Assembly: GCF_004217565.1 (NCBI RefSeq)
Contig: NZ_SHLA01000001.1
Span: forward strand, 62,001-126,000
Reading direction: 5' to 3'
DNA: 64,000 bases
Source: Zhihengliuella halotolerans
GTDB taxonomy: Bacteria; Actinomycetota; Actinomycetes; Actinomycetales; Micrococcaceae
Part shown: positions 1 to 8,417 of the stretch, one piece after another
Layout: each line of letters starts with the position of its first letter
How positions within the stretch are numbered: the first letter of the stretch is position 1
The notes under the pieces: model-generated
The model's database searches: none
What the model saw: only the letters and a program-made list of their open reading frames with translations
What the model was told of the DNA's origin: nothing
Position numbers and translations under genes: made by a program

Positions 1-579
1 AAGATGCTGGTTTTCATGCCCATGGCGATTTCATTCGTGGGTGCCGGCATCATCTGGCGCTTCATGTACGCGTACCGCTCGGCAAACTACGAGCAGTACG
101 GTCTGGTCAACCAGATCATTGTGAGTCTGGGCGGGGAGCCGCAGCAGATTCTGCAATCGTGGCCGGGCAACACCCTCGCGTTGATCGTGGTGATGATCTG
201 GATCCAGACAGGTTTCGCGATGACCGTCCTGTCGGCGGCGATCAAGGGTGTCCCCGCTGAGCAACTGGAAGCAGCCGAGCTCGACGGCGCCTCGGCGTAC
301 CAGCGATTCCTCCAAGTCACCATTCCGGGAATTCGGTCCTCTCTAGTGGTTGTCGTGACGACGATCATGATCGCCACACTGAAGATCTTCGACGTCGTGC
401 GAACCATGACGGCCGGCAACTTCAACACCTCGGTGGTCGCCAACGAGATGTACACGCAGGCGTTCCGCGCCGGCGAGCCGGGGCGCGGCGCCGCTCTGGC
501 TCTGATCCTGTTCGTGATGGTCACGCCGATCGTCGTCTACAACGTCCGCGTCCTGATGAAGCAGAGGCAGATCCGATGA
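1..579 (+). CDS. Sugar ABC transporter permease, MalF type (5' end outside window)
   Basis: This is the C-terminal 193 or so residues of an inner-membrane permease of a binding-protein-dependent ABC importer; the reading frame is open to the window edge, so the start lies upstream. Several hydrophobic membrane segments are visible. The EAA loop that docks on the ATPase is clear (EAAELDGA, then a conserved F and P about 15 residues on). The family is about 300 residues, so roughly one third is missing. It overlaps the next permease gene by 4 bases (ATGA), which indicates one operon and translational coupling. The family (MalF/UgpA/LacF) imports oligosaccharides or polyols; the substrate cannot be told from here. 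Confidence 0.9.
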   Translation, partial: KMLVFMPMAISFVGAGIIWRFMYAYRSANYEQYGLVNQIIVSLGGEPQQILQSWPGNTLALIVVMIWIQTGFAMTVLSAAIKGVPAEQLEAAELDGASAYQRFLQVTIPGIRSSLVVVVTTIMIATLKIFDVVRTMTAGNFNTSVVANEMYTQAFRAGEPGRGAALALILFVMVTPIVVYNVRVLMKQRQIR

Positions 580-1541
580 GCCAGCAGACAGCAGCCACCC
601 CTTCCGGGCCTGAACGCATCTCCCAACTGGCGGCCAAGACAACCCGTGTCAAGACGAAACTGTCCACCCGCATCGCAACGGCGGCGGCGTTGGTCATCGC
701 GACCGTGTGGACCATCCCCACGTTCGGGCTCTTCGTCTCCTCCTTCCGGGAACGCGAACTGATCGAATCCAGCGGCTGGTGGACGTTGTTCCAGAACCCG
801 GGTTTCACGCTGGGCAACTATCAGGAAGTCCTGCTGTCGGGGTCGTCGTCCGCGCCGCAGCTGGGTGAGTACTTCGTCAACTCGCTCTTCATCGCCATAC
901 CGGCGACGTTGTTCCCGCTGGTGCTCGCGGCGATGGCGGCTTACGCGTTCGCCTGGATCAAGTTCAAAGGATCATCCGCGCTCTTCGTGATGGTCTTCGC
1001 CTTGCAAATTGTCCCACTGCAGCTGGCGCTGATCCCGCTTCTTCAACTCACGGTCTCCTTCCTACACCCCTTGATGGGCGCCATCGGAGATGCGGTTCCG
1101 ATCATCCCGGATCAGCAGTACCTGCCGGTGTGGATCGCGCATACGATCTTCGCGCTGCCGTTGGCGATCTTCCTCCTGCACAACTTCATCGCGGAGATTC
1201 CTGGCGAGGTGATCGAAGCGGCTCGCGTCGACGGGGCGGGTCACGCGCAGATCTTCATGAAGATCGTGCTGCCTCTGGCCCTGCCGGCGCTGGCGTCGAT
1301 TGCGATTTTCCAGTTCCTCTGGGTCTGGAACGACCTGCTGGTGGCTTTGGTGTTCTCCTCGGGAACCGCCGACACCGCACCTCTGACGCAGCGGCTTGCC
1401 GAACTCGCCGGATCGCGCGGCCAGAATTGGGCACGACTGACCGCCGGTGCTTTCGTTTCGCTGGTGGTGCCGCTGATCGTCTTCTTCAGCCTCCAGCGCT
1501 ACTTCGTCCGTGGGTTGCTGGCGGGCTCCGCGAAGGGGTGA
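576..1541 (+). CDS. Sugar ABC transporter permease, MalG type
   Basis: This 321-residue protein is the second permease of the same carbohydrate ABC importer. It has about six hydrophobic segments and the EAA loop (IEAARVDGAG followed by FMKIVLPLALP) near residue 215. The length is slightly above the usual 270-300 because of an N-terminal cytoplasmic extension of about 40 residues. The ATG start overlaps the TGA stop of the upstream permease. No ATPase gene follows, as is common for actinobacterial CUT1 importers, which share the ATPase MsiK; that role is an inference. The gene ends 10 bases before the convergent luxS stop, with no clear terminator between. Confidence 0.92.
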   Translation: MSQQTAATPSGPERISQLAAKTTRVKTKLSTRIATAAALVIATVWTIPTFGLFVSSFRERELIESSGWWTLFQNPGFTLGNYQEVLLSGSSSAPQLGEYFVNSLFIAIPATLFPLVLAAMAAYAFAWIKFKGSSALFVMVFALQIVPLQLALIPLLQLTVSFLHPLMGAIGDAVPIIPDQQYLPVWIAHTIFALPLAIFLLHNFIAEIPGEVIEAARVDGAGHAQIFMKIVLPLALPALASIAIFQFLWVWNDLLVALVFSSGTADTAPLTQRLAELAGSRGQNWARLTAGAFVSLVVPLIVFFSLQRYFVRGLLAGSAKG

Positions 1542-1551
1542 GCCAGCGGGC

Positions 1552-2043
1552 TTAGGCCAAGTGGCTGCGGTCGAAGGCGTCCAGGCTGATGCCCGCTTCC
1601 AGGACGACCTTGGCCCACTCCCGGGCCGAGTGCAGGCTGTGGTCGCGGTAGTTGCCGCAGCTGACGGCCTCCGTGCCGGGCACGTCGTCCCACGTGATGC
1701 GCTCGGCGAGGTCCTCGAGCGAGGACTTGACCGCGGCGGCGATGGTCTCCGGGGTCGGCTCGCCCCACGCAATCAGGTGGAAGCCGGTGCGGCAGCCGAA
1801 GGGGGAGAAGTCGATGAGGCCGTCGAGGCGCGTACGCAGGAGCGCGGCCATCGTGTGCTCGATCGTGTGCAGCCCGGCGGTCGGGATCTCGCCCTCGTTG
1901 GGCTGTACCAGGCGCACGTCGTAGTTGGAGATTGCATCGCCCTTGGGGCCGTGTTCGACCCCGATGCGGCGCACGTAGGGCGCCTTGACCTTGGTGTGGT
2001 CCAGCGAAAAGCTCTCGACTTCGGCAAGTTCGACGTCATTCAT
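1552..2043 (-). CDS. luxS: S-ribosylhomocysteine lyase LuxS
   Basis: LuxS cleaves S-ribosylhomocysteine to homocysteine and 4,5-dihydroxy-2,3-pentanedione, the precursor of autoinducer-2. The 163-residue protein has the full catalytic set: metal ligands His59 and His63 in HTIEH, Cys129 in SCGNYRDH, and the catalytic Cys84 in FGCRTGFH. Length matches the family (about 155-170). It is transcribed divergently from a nucleosidase gene that would make its substrate, with about 70 bases between the two starts. This pairing points to the activated-methyl-cycle detoxification route; use of AI-2 as a signal is not shown. Confidence 0.97.
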   Translation of the reverse strand: MNDVELAEVESFSLDHTKVKAPYVRRIGVEHGPKGDAISNYDVRLVQPNEGEIPTAGLHTIEHTMAALLRTRLDGLIDFSPFGCRTGFHLIAWGEPTPETIAAAVKSSLEDLAERITWDDVPGTEAVSCGNYRDHSLHSAREWAKVVLEAGISLDAFDRSHLA

Positions 2044-2113
2044 GCGGCCAGTCTAACGCTAGTGTTGACGCGCAGAACATGGGCCGGGAGGCCACTCGAG
2101 CGAGAGGAACACG

Positions 2114-2674
2114 ATGACGAATCGGAACACGCTGCTGGTCTTCGCCCACCGCGACGAGGCGAGCGCGTTCGCCGACGTGGAGCACCTGGTCAGCGGGATC
2201 GGCAAGGTCAACGCGGCGACGTCGCTCGGCCGTGCGCTGGCCGACGGCGACGTCGACGAGGTGTTGGTCCTGGGCACCGCCGGCGTGATCGGCGACGGAG
2301 ACTCCCGGCTGGACCTCGACACCGTCTACCAGGTGACCACGGTCCTCCAGCACGACTTCTCGCTGCCTTCGCCCGAGCTGCACCCCGCCGGTGAAGCGCT
2401 CGCCGGCGCGCCCGCGGCCACGATGGCCACGGGTGACGTCTTCGTGCAGGACGACGCCGAGCGGGCGCGCATCGCCGGCCTCGGCGCCGAACTGGTCGAC
2501 ATGGAGGGGTACGCGTTCGCGAGCGTATGCGAGCGCTTCGGCGTTCCGCTGCGCATCTTCAAGATCCCGTCCGACTTCGCCGACAGCACGACGACGGCGG
2601 AGGAGTGGGACACGATCGTCTTCCGCAAGAGCGAGCAGCTGCGCGCCTTCTGGGACGAGACGCTCACCCGCTGA
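2114..2674 (+). CDS. Nucleosidase, MTA/SAH nucleosidase (Pfs/MTAN) type
   Basis: This phosphorylase-superfamily protein probably hydrolyses S-adenosylhomocysteine (and perhaps methylthioadenosine) to adenine and the thioribosyl product. It keeps MTAN landmarks: the SGIGKVNAA segment, LVLGTAGVIG, the ribose-binding Met130-Glu131 in VDMEGYA, and the catalytic Ser153-Asp154 pair in IPSDF. At 186 residues it is about 40 shorter than E. coli Pfs, with the N-terminal part compressed. AGAGGA lies 6 bases before the ATG. The divergent luxS neighbour supports the SAH-recycling role. The substrate range is an inference. Confidence 0.85.
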   Translation: MTNRNTLLVFAHRDEASAFADVEHLVSGIGKVNAATSLGRALADGDVDEVLVLGTAGVIGDGDSRLDLDTVYQVTTVLQHDFSLPSPELHPAGEALAGAPAATMATGDVFVQDDAERARIAGLGAELVDMEGYAFASVCERFGVPLRIFKIPSDFADSTTTAEEWDTIVFRKSEQLRAFWDETLTR

Positions 2675-2790
2675 ATCGCCCCGTGAGCAGGCGCCGTTCC
2701 AAACTCCGCTGAAAGACGTCTACTCACGCAGCGTTGGCCGCGCTGGGGCGAGCGCTAGTCGTGCAGGATCCGCTGAAAGAGACGGTGATC

Positions 2791-3297
2791 CTACCAGATT
2801 CCGGCGATCTGAAGGTATTTCGGAGCTGTGCCGATCTGCTCGAATCCAGTGTTCCGCAGCACCCGTTGCGAGCCGGTGTTGTGCAGGAGCGTGCTCGCTT
2901 CGAGGCGGTGAAGTCCGAGTTCGTCGCGGGCCGCTCTGGCAATCTCCCGAACGGCGGCGGTCGCCAGGCCCCTCCCGGTGTACCGGCTGTCCACCCAGTA
3001 TCCCAGCCCGGCGCTCTGGAACGGACCTCGTGTGATTCCGGCCAGGTTGAAACGGCCGACGAGCTCATCGCCGGCAAACAAGCCGAGAGGGCAGCCCTCG
3101 CCGGCATCGCGCGCCGCGAGGCGCCGGGTGATGTCACCGGCCTGCCACTCCTCGGTGTAGTACTCCTCGGGCCGGAGCGGCTCCCAACGGGCCAGATGCG
3201 CGCGGTTCCGGAGGTAGGCAGACGTTAGCGCTGCGGCATCGTCCGAATGCAGAACGCGCATGCTGACATCTTCGGTGAGCTGATGTGATTCGAACAC
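2791..3297 (-). CDS. GNAT N-acetyltransferase, RimJ/RimL type
   Basis: This 168-residue protein has the layout of the RimJ/RimL-like GNAT family, which transfers an acetyl group from acetyl-CoA to an amine: an N-terminal HSDDAAAL stretch, the beta-strand section GLGYWVDSRYTGRGLATAAV (acetyl-CoA loop TGRGLA), then LEASTLLHNTGSQRVLRNTGFEQIG, the usual end of motif B. The longest start is GTG at 3297; an ATG 12 codons later (MRVLHSDD) is also possible, since no ribosome binding site decides it. It sits downstream of proline dehydrogenase on the same strand. The substrate is unknown. Confidence 0.82.
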   Translation of the reverse strand: MFESHQLTEDVSMRVLHSDDAAALTSAYLRNRAHLARWEPLRPEEYYTEEWQAGDITRRLAARDAGEGCPLGLFAGDELVGRFNLAGITRGPFQSAGLGYWVDSRYTGRGLATAAVREIARAARDELGLHRLEASTLLHNTGSQRVLRNTGFEQIGTAPKYLQIAGIW

Positions 3298-3328
3298 CGC
3301 CCAACTCTAGTCGCGTGCCGGGCGGCGG

Positions 3329-4285
3329 TCAGGCGGTCAGCGGGTTGAGGTCGGCGAGGGCCAACAGTGCGCGCTCGGGATGCTCCGCGATCCGGTTGAG
3401 CACATAGAGCCACCACTGTGGCCCGTAGACGACGTACTCGCGGGTGGCGTAGCCCTCGGCGTGCAGCGAGTCCAACAGGGCGTCCCCGAGGCCTTGGAGC
3501 ATCTCGAATTCGACGTGTTCACCCTGCAGATCCGCGCCGAGCTCGGATTTCAGGGTGTGCACGAGCTGCGCGTCGTGGGTCGCGAGATTGACGCGGTGGC
3601 CGGTGCCGACGAGGGAGCGCGCCATCGACACGAACGCCGTCGTCATCGGCGCGGAATCGCGCGGGTGGGCGACGGCTTCGGATTCCAGGAACGCGCCCTT
3701 GACCAGACGCACAGGACCCGGCAGGTTCAGACAGCGGTCCAGGTCCTCGGGTGTCCGGTGCAGCCGCGCCTGCAGTGTGATGCCGGTTTCCGGGAAATCC
3801 GACGCGACGCGTTCGTAGAGGTCGAGGACGAGATCGGTCCGGTCCGAGCCTTCCGCGGAGATCATGACCGATGTGCCGGCGTCGCGCGCGGCCTGCGCGA
3901 TCGCGGTGACGTTCTCCAGGCCTGTTGCTGGTGAAACCAGGGACCCGACGTGAGAGAGGTCGAAGGAGAGTGTGGCGGGCGGCCCCGCGGCGCTGATCCG
4001 GCGGGCGAGCTGGATGAATTCCTGCGTTTCGCGAGCGGCGACGCCGGGATCGCGCACGGACTCGCCGACGCACTCGATGCTGCCCCGGTGTCCTCGGGAG
4101 GCGTTGGACGTCACGACGGCCAGCGCTTCCTCGATTGTCTCCCCGGCGGTGTAGCGGCGCGCGATGCGCTGCGCGAGGGCCGACTGCTCGCGGTCGGCCA
4201 TGATGCGGGCCTTGAGTTCCTCGTCGAGCGCCCAGGTGCGAAGGGTGTCGGCGGCGCGGGCTACGGTCTTCTCATCGATCAGCAT
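3329..4285 (-). CDS. Proline dehydrogenase (PRODH)
   Basis: This FAD enzyme oxidises proline to pyrroline-5-carboxylate. The 318 residues match the single-domain actinobacterial enzyme. Visible signatures are MISAEGSDRTD, LQARLHRT, VRLVKGAF (the lysine near the flavin), LATHD, EFEMLQG and REYVVYGPQWWLY. The final motif is normally Y-x-x-RR-L-x-E, where both arginines hold the proline carboxylate; here it reads YVLNRIAE, so the first arginine is asparagine. No pyrroline-5-carboxylate dehydrogenase lies nearby. The gene is downstream of tRNA-Ser(CGA) but separated from it by a terminator. Confidence 0.9.
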   Translation of the reverse strand: MLIDEKTVARAADTLRTWALDEELKARIMADREQSALAQRIARRYTAGETIEEALAVVTSNASRGHRGSIECVGESVRDPGVAARETQEFIQLARRISAAGPPATLSFDLSHVGSLVSPATGLENVTAIAQAARDAGTSVMISAEGSDRTDLVLDLYERVASDFPETGITLQARLHRTPEDLDRCLNLPGPVRLVKGAFLESEAVAHPRDSAPMTTAFVSMARSLVGTGHRVNLATHDAQLVHTLKSELGADLQGEHVEFEMLQGLGDALLDSLHAEGYATREYVVYGPQWWLYVLNRIAEHPERALLALADLNPLTA

Positions 4286-4338
4286 GCCCTGATGCTACTG
4301 CGAGAACGCGGGCCGTGGGGAAGCGTGTTCTCCGCAAA

Positions 4339-4370
4339 GAAAAACCCCGCAGATCCAAGGATCTACGGGG
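4339..4370 (-). terminator. Rho-independent terminator of tRNA-Ser(CGA)
   Basis: Read on the minus strand, an 11-bp stem (CCCCGTAGATC with GATCTGCGGGG, one G-T wobble) with a short CTTG loop is followed by TTTTT. It lies just 3' of the tRNA and separates it from the proline dehydrogenase gene. Confidence 0.85.
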
Positions 4371-4379
4371 CTGCTCTGG

Positions 4380-4467
4380 CGGTGACGGTGGGATTTGAAC
4401 CCACGGTACGGGGTTACCGTACACAACATTTCGAGTGTTGCACCTTCGGCCGCTCGGACACGTCACC
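4380..4467 (-). tRNA. tRNA-Ser (CGA anticodon)
   Basis: The minus strand folds as an 88-nt class II tRNA: acceptor GGTGACG with CGTCACC, discriminator G, a long variable arm, and an anticodon loop with CGA between GCAAC and GTTGT type stems. CCA is encoded directly after it (4379 to 4377). It reads UCG codons. Confidence 0.95.
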
Positions 4468-4548
4468 AGATGTGGATTCGTTTGCACGAAACCAGACTGG
4501 ACTACTGTACCGGAGCATGCGCGGCACGCTCAAATCGGTCCGGGCGCC

Positions 4549-5040
<492 letters not shown>

Positions 5041-5078
5041 CTAGTCCACCCGGCCCGCGCTGCTGGTAGTTTTGAGGC

Positions 5079-5717
5079 ATGCGAGTACAGGTTGTAGACC
5101 ATCCGCTGGTCGCCCATAAGGTTTCCGTCCTGCGTGACAAGAACACCAGTTCACCGGTGTTCCGGCAGCTCACCGACGAGCTGGTGACGCTGCTGGCGTA
5201 CGAGGCCACCGGGGAGGTCAAGACGGTCGAGGTCCAGGTGGAGACGCCCGTCGCCACGACCACCGGCACCGCCTTCGCCAAGCCCACCCCGCTCGTGGTG
5301 CCGATCCTGCGCGCCGGCCTGGGCATGCTCGAGGGCATGACGCGACTGGTCCCGACTGCCGAGGTCGGGTTCCTCGGCATGGCCCGGGACGAGGAGACGC
5401 TCAACATCGTCACCTACGCCGAGCGCCTGCCGGACGACCTCACGGGGCGCCAGGTCTTCCTGCTCGATCCGATGCTCGCGACCGGCGGCACGCTGGTCGA
5501 GGCCATCAAGTTCCTCTTCGCCCGCGGAGCCGAGTCCGTGACCTGCATCTGCCTCATCGCGGCCCCCGAGGGGATCGCGCGGCTCGAGGAGACGCACGGC
5601 GGCGACGACCGCATCCGGCTGGTGCTCGCGGCCCTCGACGAGAGGCTCGACGAGAACGCCTACATCGTTCCCGGCCTCGGCGACGCCGGCGATCGCCTGT
5701 ACGGTCTGGCGCAGTAA
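5079..5717 (+). CDS. upp: Uracil phosphoribosyltransferase
   Basis: Upp salvages uracil by joining it to PRPP to make UMP. The 212-residue length is typical. The PRPP-binding loop is [16 protein letters not shown], preceded by the [14 protein letters not shown] segment and followed by the C-terminal uracil-binding [12 protein letters not shown]. The ATG has only a weak ribosome binding site, so the mRNA may have a very short leader. It is divergent from tadA and convergent with the histidine kinase gene, with 17 bases between the stops. Confidence 0.97.
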   Translation: MRVQVVDHPLVAHKVSVLRDKNTSSPVFRQLTDELVTLLAYEATGEVKTVEVQVETPVATTTGTAFAKPTPLVVPILRAGLGMLEGMTRLVPTAEVGFLGMARDEETLNIVTYAERLPDDLTGRQVFLLDPMLATGGTLVEAIKFLFARGAESVTCICLIAAPEGIARLEETHGGDDRIRLVLAALDERLDENAYIVPGLGDAGDRLYGLAQ

Positions 5718-5734
5718 CTCCCGGCCCGCAACCC

Positions 5735-7201
5735 TCAGCCGGCGAGCGGCAGCCGGACCTCGAACGTCGTGCGGCCCGGCCGGCCGTCTTCGCGGCGCCG
5801 GCTGGTCACGTCGATCGATCCGCCGTGCGCCTCCACGATCGCCTTGACGATCGGCAGGCCCAGCCCAGTCGTGCCGTCCGAGCCCGACCGCGCCGCGTCC
5901 GCGCGCGTAAAGCGCTCGAACACGTGCGGCAGGAAGTCCGCGGTGATCCCGTCGCCGTCGTCGCTCACTGTCAGGGCCAGCGGCCCGTTGCCGCGGGCGG
6001 TGAGGCGCACCGTCACCCGCGTGCCCTCCGGCGTGTGCTTGCGGGCGTTGGCGAGCAGGTTCGCCACGACCTGCCGCAGCTGCGCCTCATCGCCGCGCGT
6101 CTCGACGGCCTCCGCCGGCACGTCCAGCTCCCACGTGTGGCTCGGCGCAGTGACCTGGAAGTCCGCGGCCTCCTCGACCACGAGGCGCGAGAGGTCGACG
6201 ACGGCGCCGCCGCCCGGACCGCCCGCCGCGGCGGAGGCGTCGTCGTGCCGTGCCTTGCGCTCGTCGAGGCGTGCCAACAGGAGCAGGTCGTCGACGAGAG
6301 AGCCCATGCGCCGGCTCTGGTCGAGCACGCGGCTCATCGCGGTGCGCCCGTCGTCGCTGAGGTGCTCGGTGGCGTTGACGAGCTCCGAATAGCCGCGCAC
6401 CGCGGCGAGCGGCGTGCGGAGCTCGTGCGAGGCGTCCCCGACGAACTGGCGCAGTTTCTCCTCCGAGGCCTGGCGCGCCTCCAGGGCGCTCGTGACATTG
6501 TCCAGCAGGCCGTTGAGCGCGTGCCCGACGTTGCCGGCCTCGGTGCCGGGGACGGCGTCGTCGGCGGCGACGCGTTCGGCGACCTGCACGCGGCCGGCGT
6601 CGAGCTCCAGATTGGAGACGTGCGTGGCGACCGCCGAGACCCGCTCGAGGGGCTTGAGCGAGCGGCGGACGATGACGGATCCGAGGAGGGCCGTAGCCGT
6701 GAGGCCGGCGAATGAGACGACGAGTATGGTCCACGTCAGCTGGTCCAAAGTGGTCTGCGTCCGGGACTCGGGCAGGCCCATGATGAGGACCGCGTCGTCG
6801 ATGCGGCTCGCGGAGACGCGGTAGTCGCCGATGCTCAGCTCGAGGGACTGCGGCTCGCGGCCGAGCGGGGTGCTCAGCAGTTCCCGCTGGTCGTCAGGGG
6901 AGAGCAGCGATACCGTGTGGTGCTTGCCCGTCGTCGAGTCGAGGACGCCGCCGACACCGAGACGGTCGCCGGTGACCAGGAAGCTCAGCGTTCCCGATGC
7001 CTGTCCGGGGGCGGAGAGCGGATTGCCGTTCGGGAACCCGCGCTGCACGTCCTCGGCGCGCTGGGTGGCCTGGGCAAGCTCAGAGTCGAGTTGGCCGTAC
7101 AGCTGCGAGCGCATCACCGTCTGCGTGATCAGGCCGATAACCAGGCAGATCAGCGCCAGCATGGCGACGAGTGCCAGCAGCATGCGCGTGCGAAGGCTCA
7201 T
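5735..7201 (-). CDS. Sensor histidine kinase, OmpR/EnvZ-type partner
   Basis: This 488-residue membrane kinase pairs with the adjacent response regulator. There is a transmembrane helix at about 7-29, an extracytoplasmic sensor domain to about 152, a second helix at 153-178, a HAMP linker, the phospho-acceptor His259 in DASHELRTPLA, the N box NLLANARKHTPEG (about 381-393), and the G boxes DDGDGI and TGLGLPIVKAI. I start it at ATG 7201 because this overlaps the regulator stop (ATGA) and is directly followed by the first membrane helix; the frame stays open further upstream, but that part is the regulator gene read out of frame. The signal is unknown. Confidence 0.93.
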   Translation of the reverse strand: MSLRTRMLLALVAMLALICLVIGLITQTVMRSQLYGQLDSELAQATQRAEDVQRGFPNGNPLSAPGQASGTLSFLVTGDRLGVGGVLDSTTGKHHTVSLLSPDDQRELLSTPLGREPQSLELSIGDYRVSASRIDDAVLIMGLPESRTQTTLDQLTWTILVVSFAGLTATALLGSVIVRRSLKPLERVSAVATHVSNLELDAGRVQVAERVAADDAVPGTEAGNVGHALNGLLDNVTSALEARQASEEKLRQFVGDASHELRTPLAAVRGYSELVNATEHLSDDGRTAMSRVLDQSRRMGSLVDDLLLLARLDERKARHDDASAAAGGPGGGAVVDLSRLVVEEAADFQVTAPSHTWELDVPAEAVETRGDEAQLRQVVANLLANARKHTPEGTRVTVRLTARGNGPLALTVSDDGDGITADFLPHVFERFTRADAARSGSDGTTGLGLPIVKAIVEAHGGSIDVTSRRREDGRPGRTTFEVRLPLAG

Positions 7202-7938
7202 GCGGCGGGCTTGAGGACGTATCCCGCCCCGCGGACGGTATGGATCATGGGCTCGCGGCCGGCGTCGATCTTCTTGCGCAGGTAGGAGATGTAGAGCTCG
7301 ACGATGTTGGCCTGGCCGCCGAAGTCGTACTCCCAGACGTTGGTGAGGATCTGCCCCTTGCTCATGACGCGACGGGCGTTCTCCATCAGGAAGCGCAGCA
7401 GGTCGAACTCCGTCGCGGTCAGTGTGATCGATTCTCCGCCGCGCCGAGCCTCCCGCAAGTCGAGGTCCAGCACCAGGTCGCCGACGACGATCTCTGCTGC
7501 ATCCGAGGCGGTCACGCCCGAACGCTCGACCAGGCGGTGCAGGCGCAGGAGCACCTCTTCCAGACTGAACGGCTTCGTCACGTAGTCGTCGCCGCCCGAG
7601 GCGAGGCCTTCGATCTTGTTCTCCGTCGAGTCCTTGGCCGTGAGGAACAGGACGGGGACATCCGGCAGGAAGGCGCGGATCTTGCTGAGGACCTCGGGGC
7701 CGTCGAAGCCCGGCAGCATCCAATCGAGGATCAGCACGTCGGGCGTGAACTCGCGAGCGGCGGCGACGGCGTCCGGGCCGTCGTGCGCGATCCGCGTCTC
7801 CCAGCCCATCATCCGCGAGCCCATGCTGACGAGTTCGGCGAGGGATGGTTCGTCGTCCACGACCAGCGCGCGCACGGGGGAGCCGTCCGGGTGGGTGAGG
7901 CGTGGCAGCTGGTGCGGGGCGAAGTTCTCCGGGGTCAT
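7198..7938 (-). CDS. OmpR/PhoP-family response regulator
   Basis: This 246-residue protein has a receiver domain with phospho-acceptor Asp72 in LILDWMLPG, the acidic pair in VVDDEPS, and the conserved lysine in FLTAKDS. A winged-helix DNA-binding domain occupies roughly residues 145-243, ending in IHTVRGAGYVLKP. The block YDFGGQANIVELYISYLRKK closely resembles mycobacterial PhoP-type regulators, but a specific orthologue cannot be claimed. It is first in a two-gene operon with the kinase, overlapping by 4 bases. The 479-base upstream region separates it from a divergent orphan regulator. Confidence 0.93.
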   Translation of the reverse strand: MTPENFAPHQLPRLTHPDGSPVRALVVDDEPSLAELVSMGSRMMGWETRIAHDGPDAVAAAREFTPDVLILDWMLPGFDGPEVLSKIRAFLPDVPVLFLTAKDSTENKIEGLASGGDDYVTKPFSLEEVLLRLHRLVERSGVTASDAAEIVVGDLVLDLDLREARRGGESITLTATEFDLLRFLMENARRVMSKGQILTNVWEYDFGGQANIVELYISYLRKKIDAGREPMIHTVRGAGYVLKPAA

Positions 7939-8417
7939 ACCTCTACTGTGCCTCGGCAGTGTGAGCCGAATCTAGGTCTGGCCTGTGCGGAGACTGTGAA
8001 AGTATGGAAGCCAGCCGACGCTTTAGCACGTCGGCGTCAAGCATCCCGGCTGAGAACCCGGAGTATGACACCTCCTGCACCAACGTATAAGTATTCGCTA
8101 GTGCTCATAAAGGTGCGGACGTTTCGAGCACGTTGAACAGATCTAACATCCCCGAGCAATTTCTGTGAGCATTTCGACCGACGCGAAGCGAATGATGCGG
8201 AAATGTGCCGATAGTGATCCTGATCACAAAATGCACCACTTGTCTCACATGATGGACAACTCGGGCGAATATTACTTGCGGGTCGGGTTTGCCGCACGTC
8301 ACACTGGGCAATGTGATCGTTGATCGGTACAGGACGCGCCTCGGCTCTTCACACGGACCGAAGTGGACCCTGACCGGCTCGACGCGCCGGCTCACCGCAC
8401 AGTAATGAGGTTTACAG
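7939..8417. other. Intergenic regulatory region between two divergent regulator genes
   Basis: This 479-base gap separates the response regulator (minus) from the winged-helix regulator (plus). It is less GC-rich than the surrounding genes and I see no ORF with convincing codon use. It holds a CRP-like palindrome at 8213-8228 and a looser TCACACT/AATGTGA inverted pair at about 8299-8315. A TATAAG box near 8088 may be a promoter element but has no clear -35 partner. Confidence 0.5.
8213..8228. promoter_or_regulatory. CRP/FNR-family-like operator
   Basis: AGTGATCCTGATCACA matches the CRP/GlxR pattern GTGA-N6-TCAC, and the arms extend to six bases (GTGATC-CT-GATCAC). It lies about 190 bases upstream of the orphan regulator start and 275 bases upstream of the response regulator start. 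The match is seen directly; the protein that binds it is an inference. Confidence 0.5.

Noticed and set aside
2707-2780. CCGCTGAAAGA occurring twice, about 60 bases apart
   Set aside because: Only 11 bases long with no further structure; too short to call a repeat element or attachment site.
4302-4333. GAGAAC/GTTCTC inverted pair 19 bases apart upstream of proline dehydrogenase
   Set aside because: It could be an operator, but the arms are six bases and the spacing fits no regulator I can name; it is not strong enough to list as a site.
5735-7723. Histidine kinase frame extended through the response regulator gene
   Set aside because: The extension reads the regulator gene out of frame; the true start at 7201 overlaps the regulator stop and leads directly into a membrane helix.
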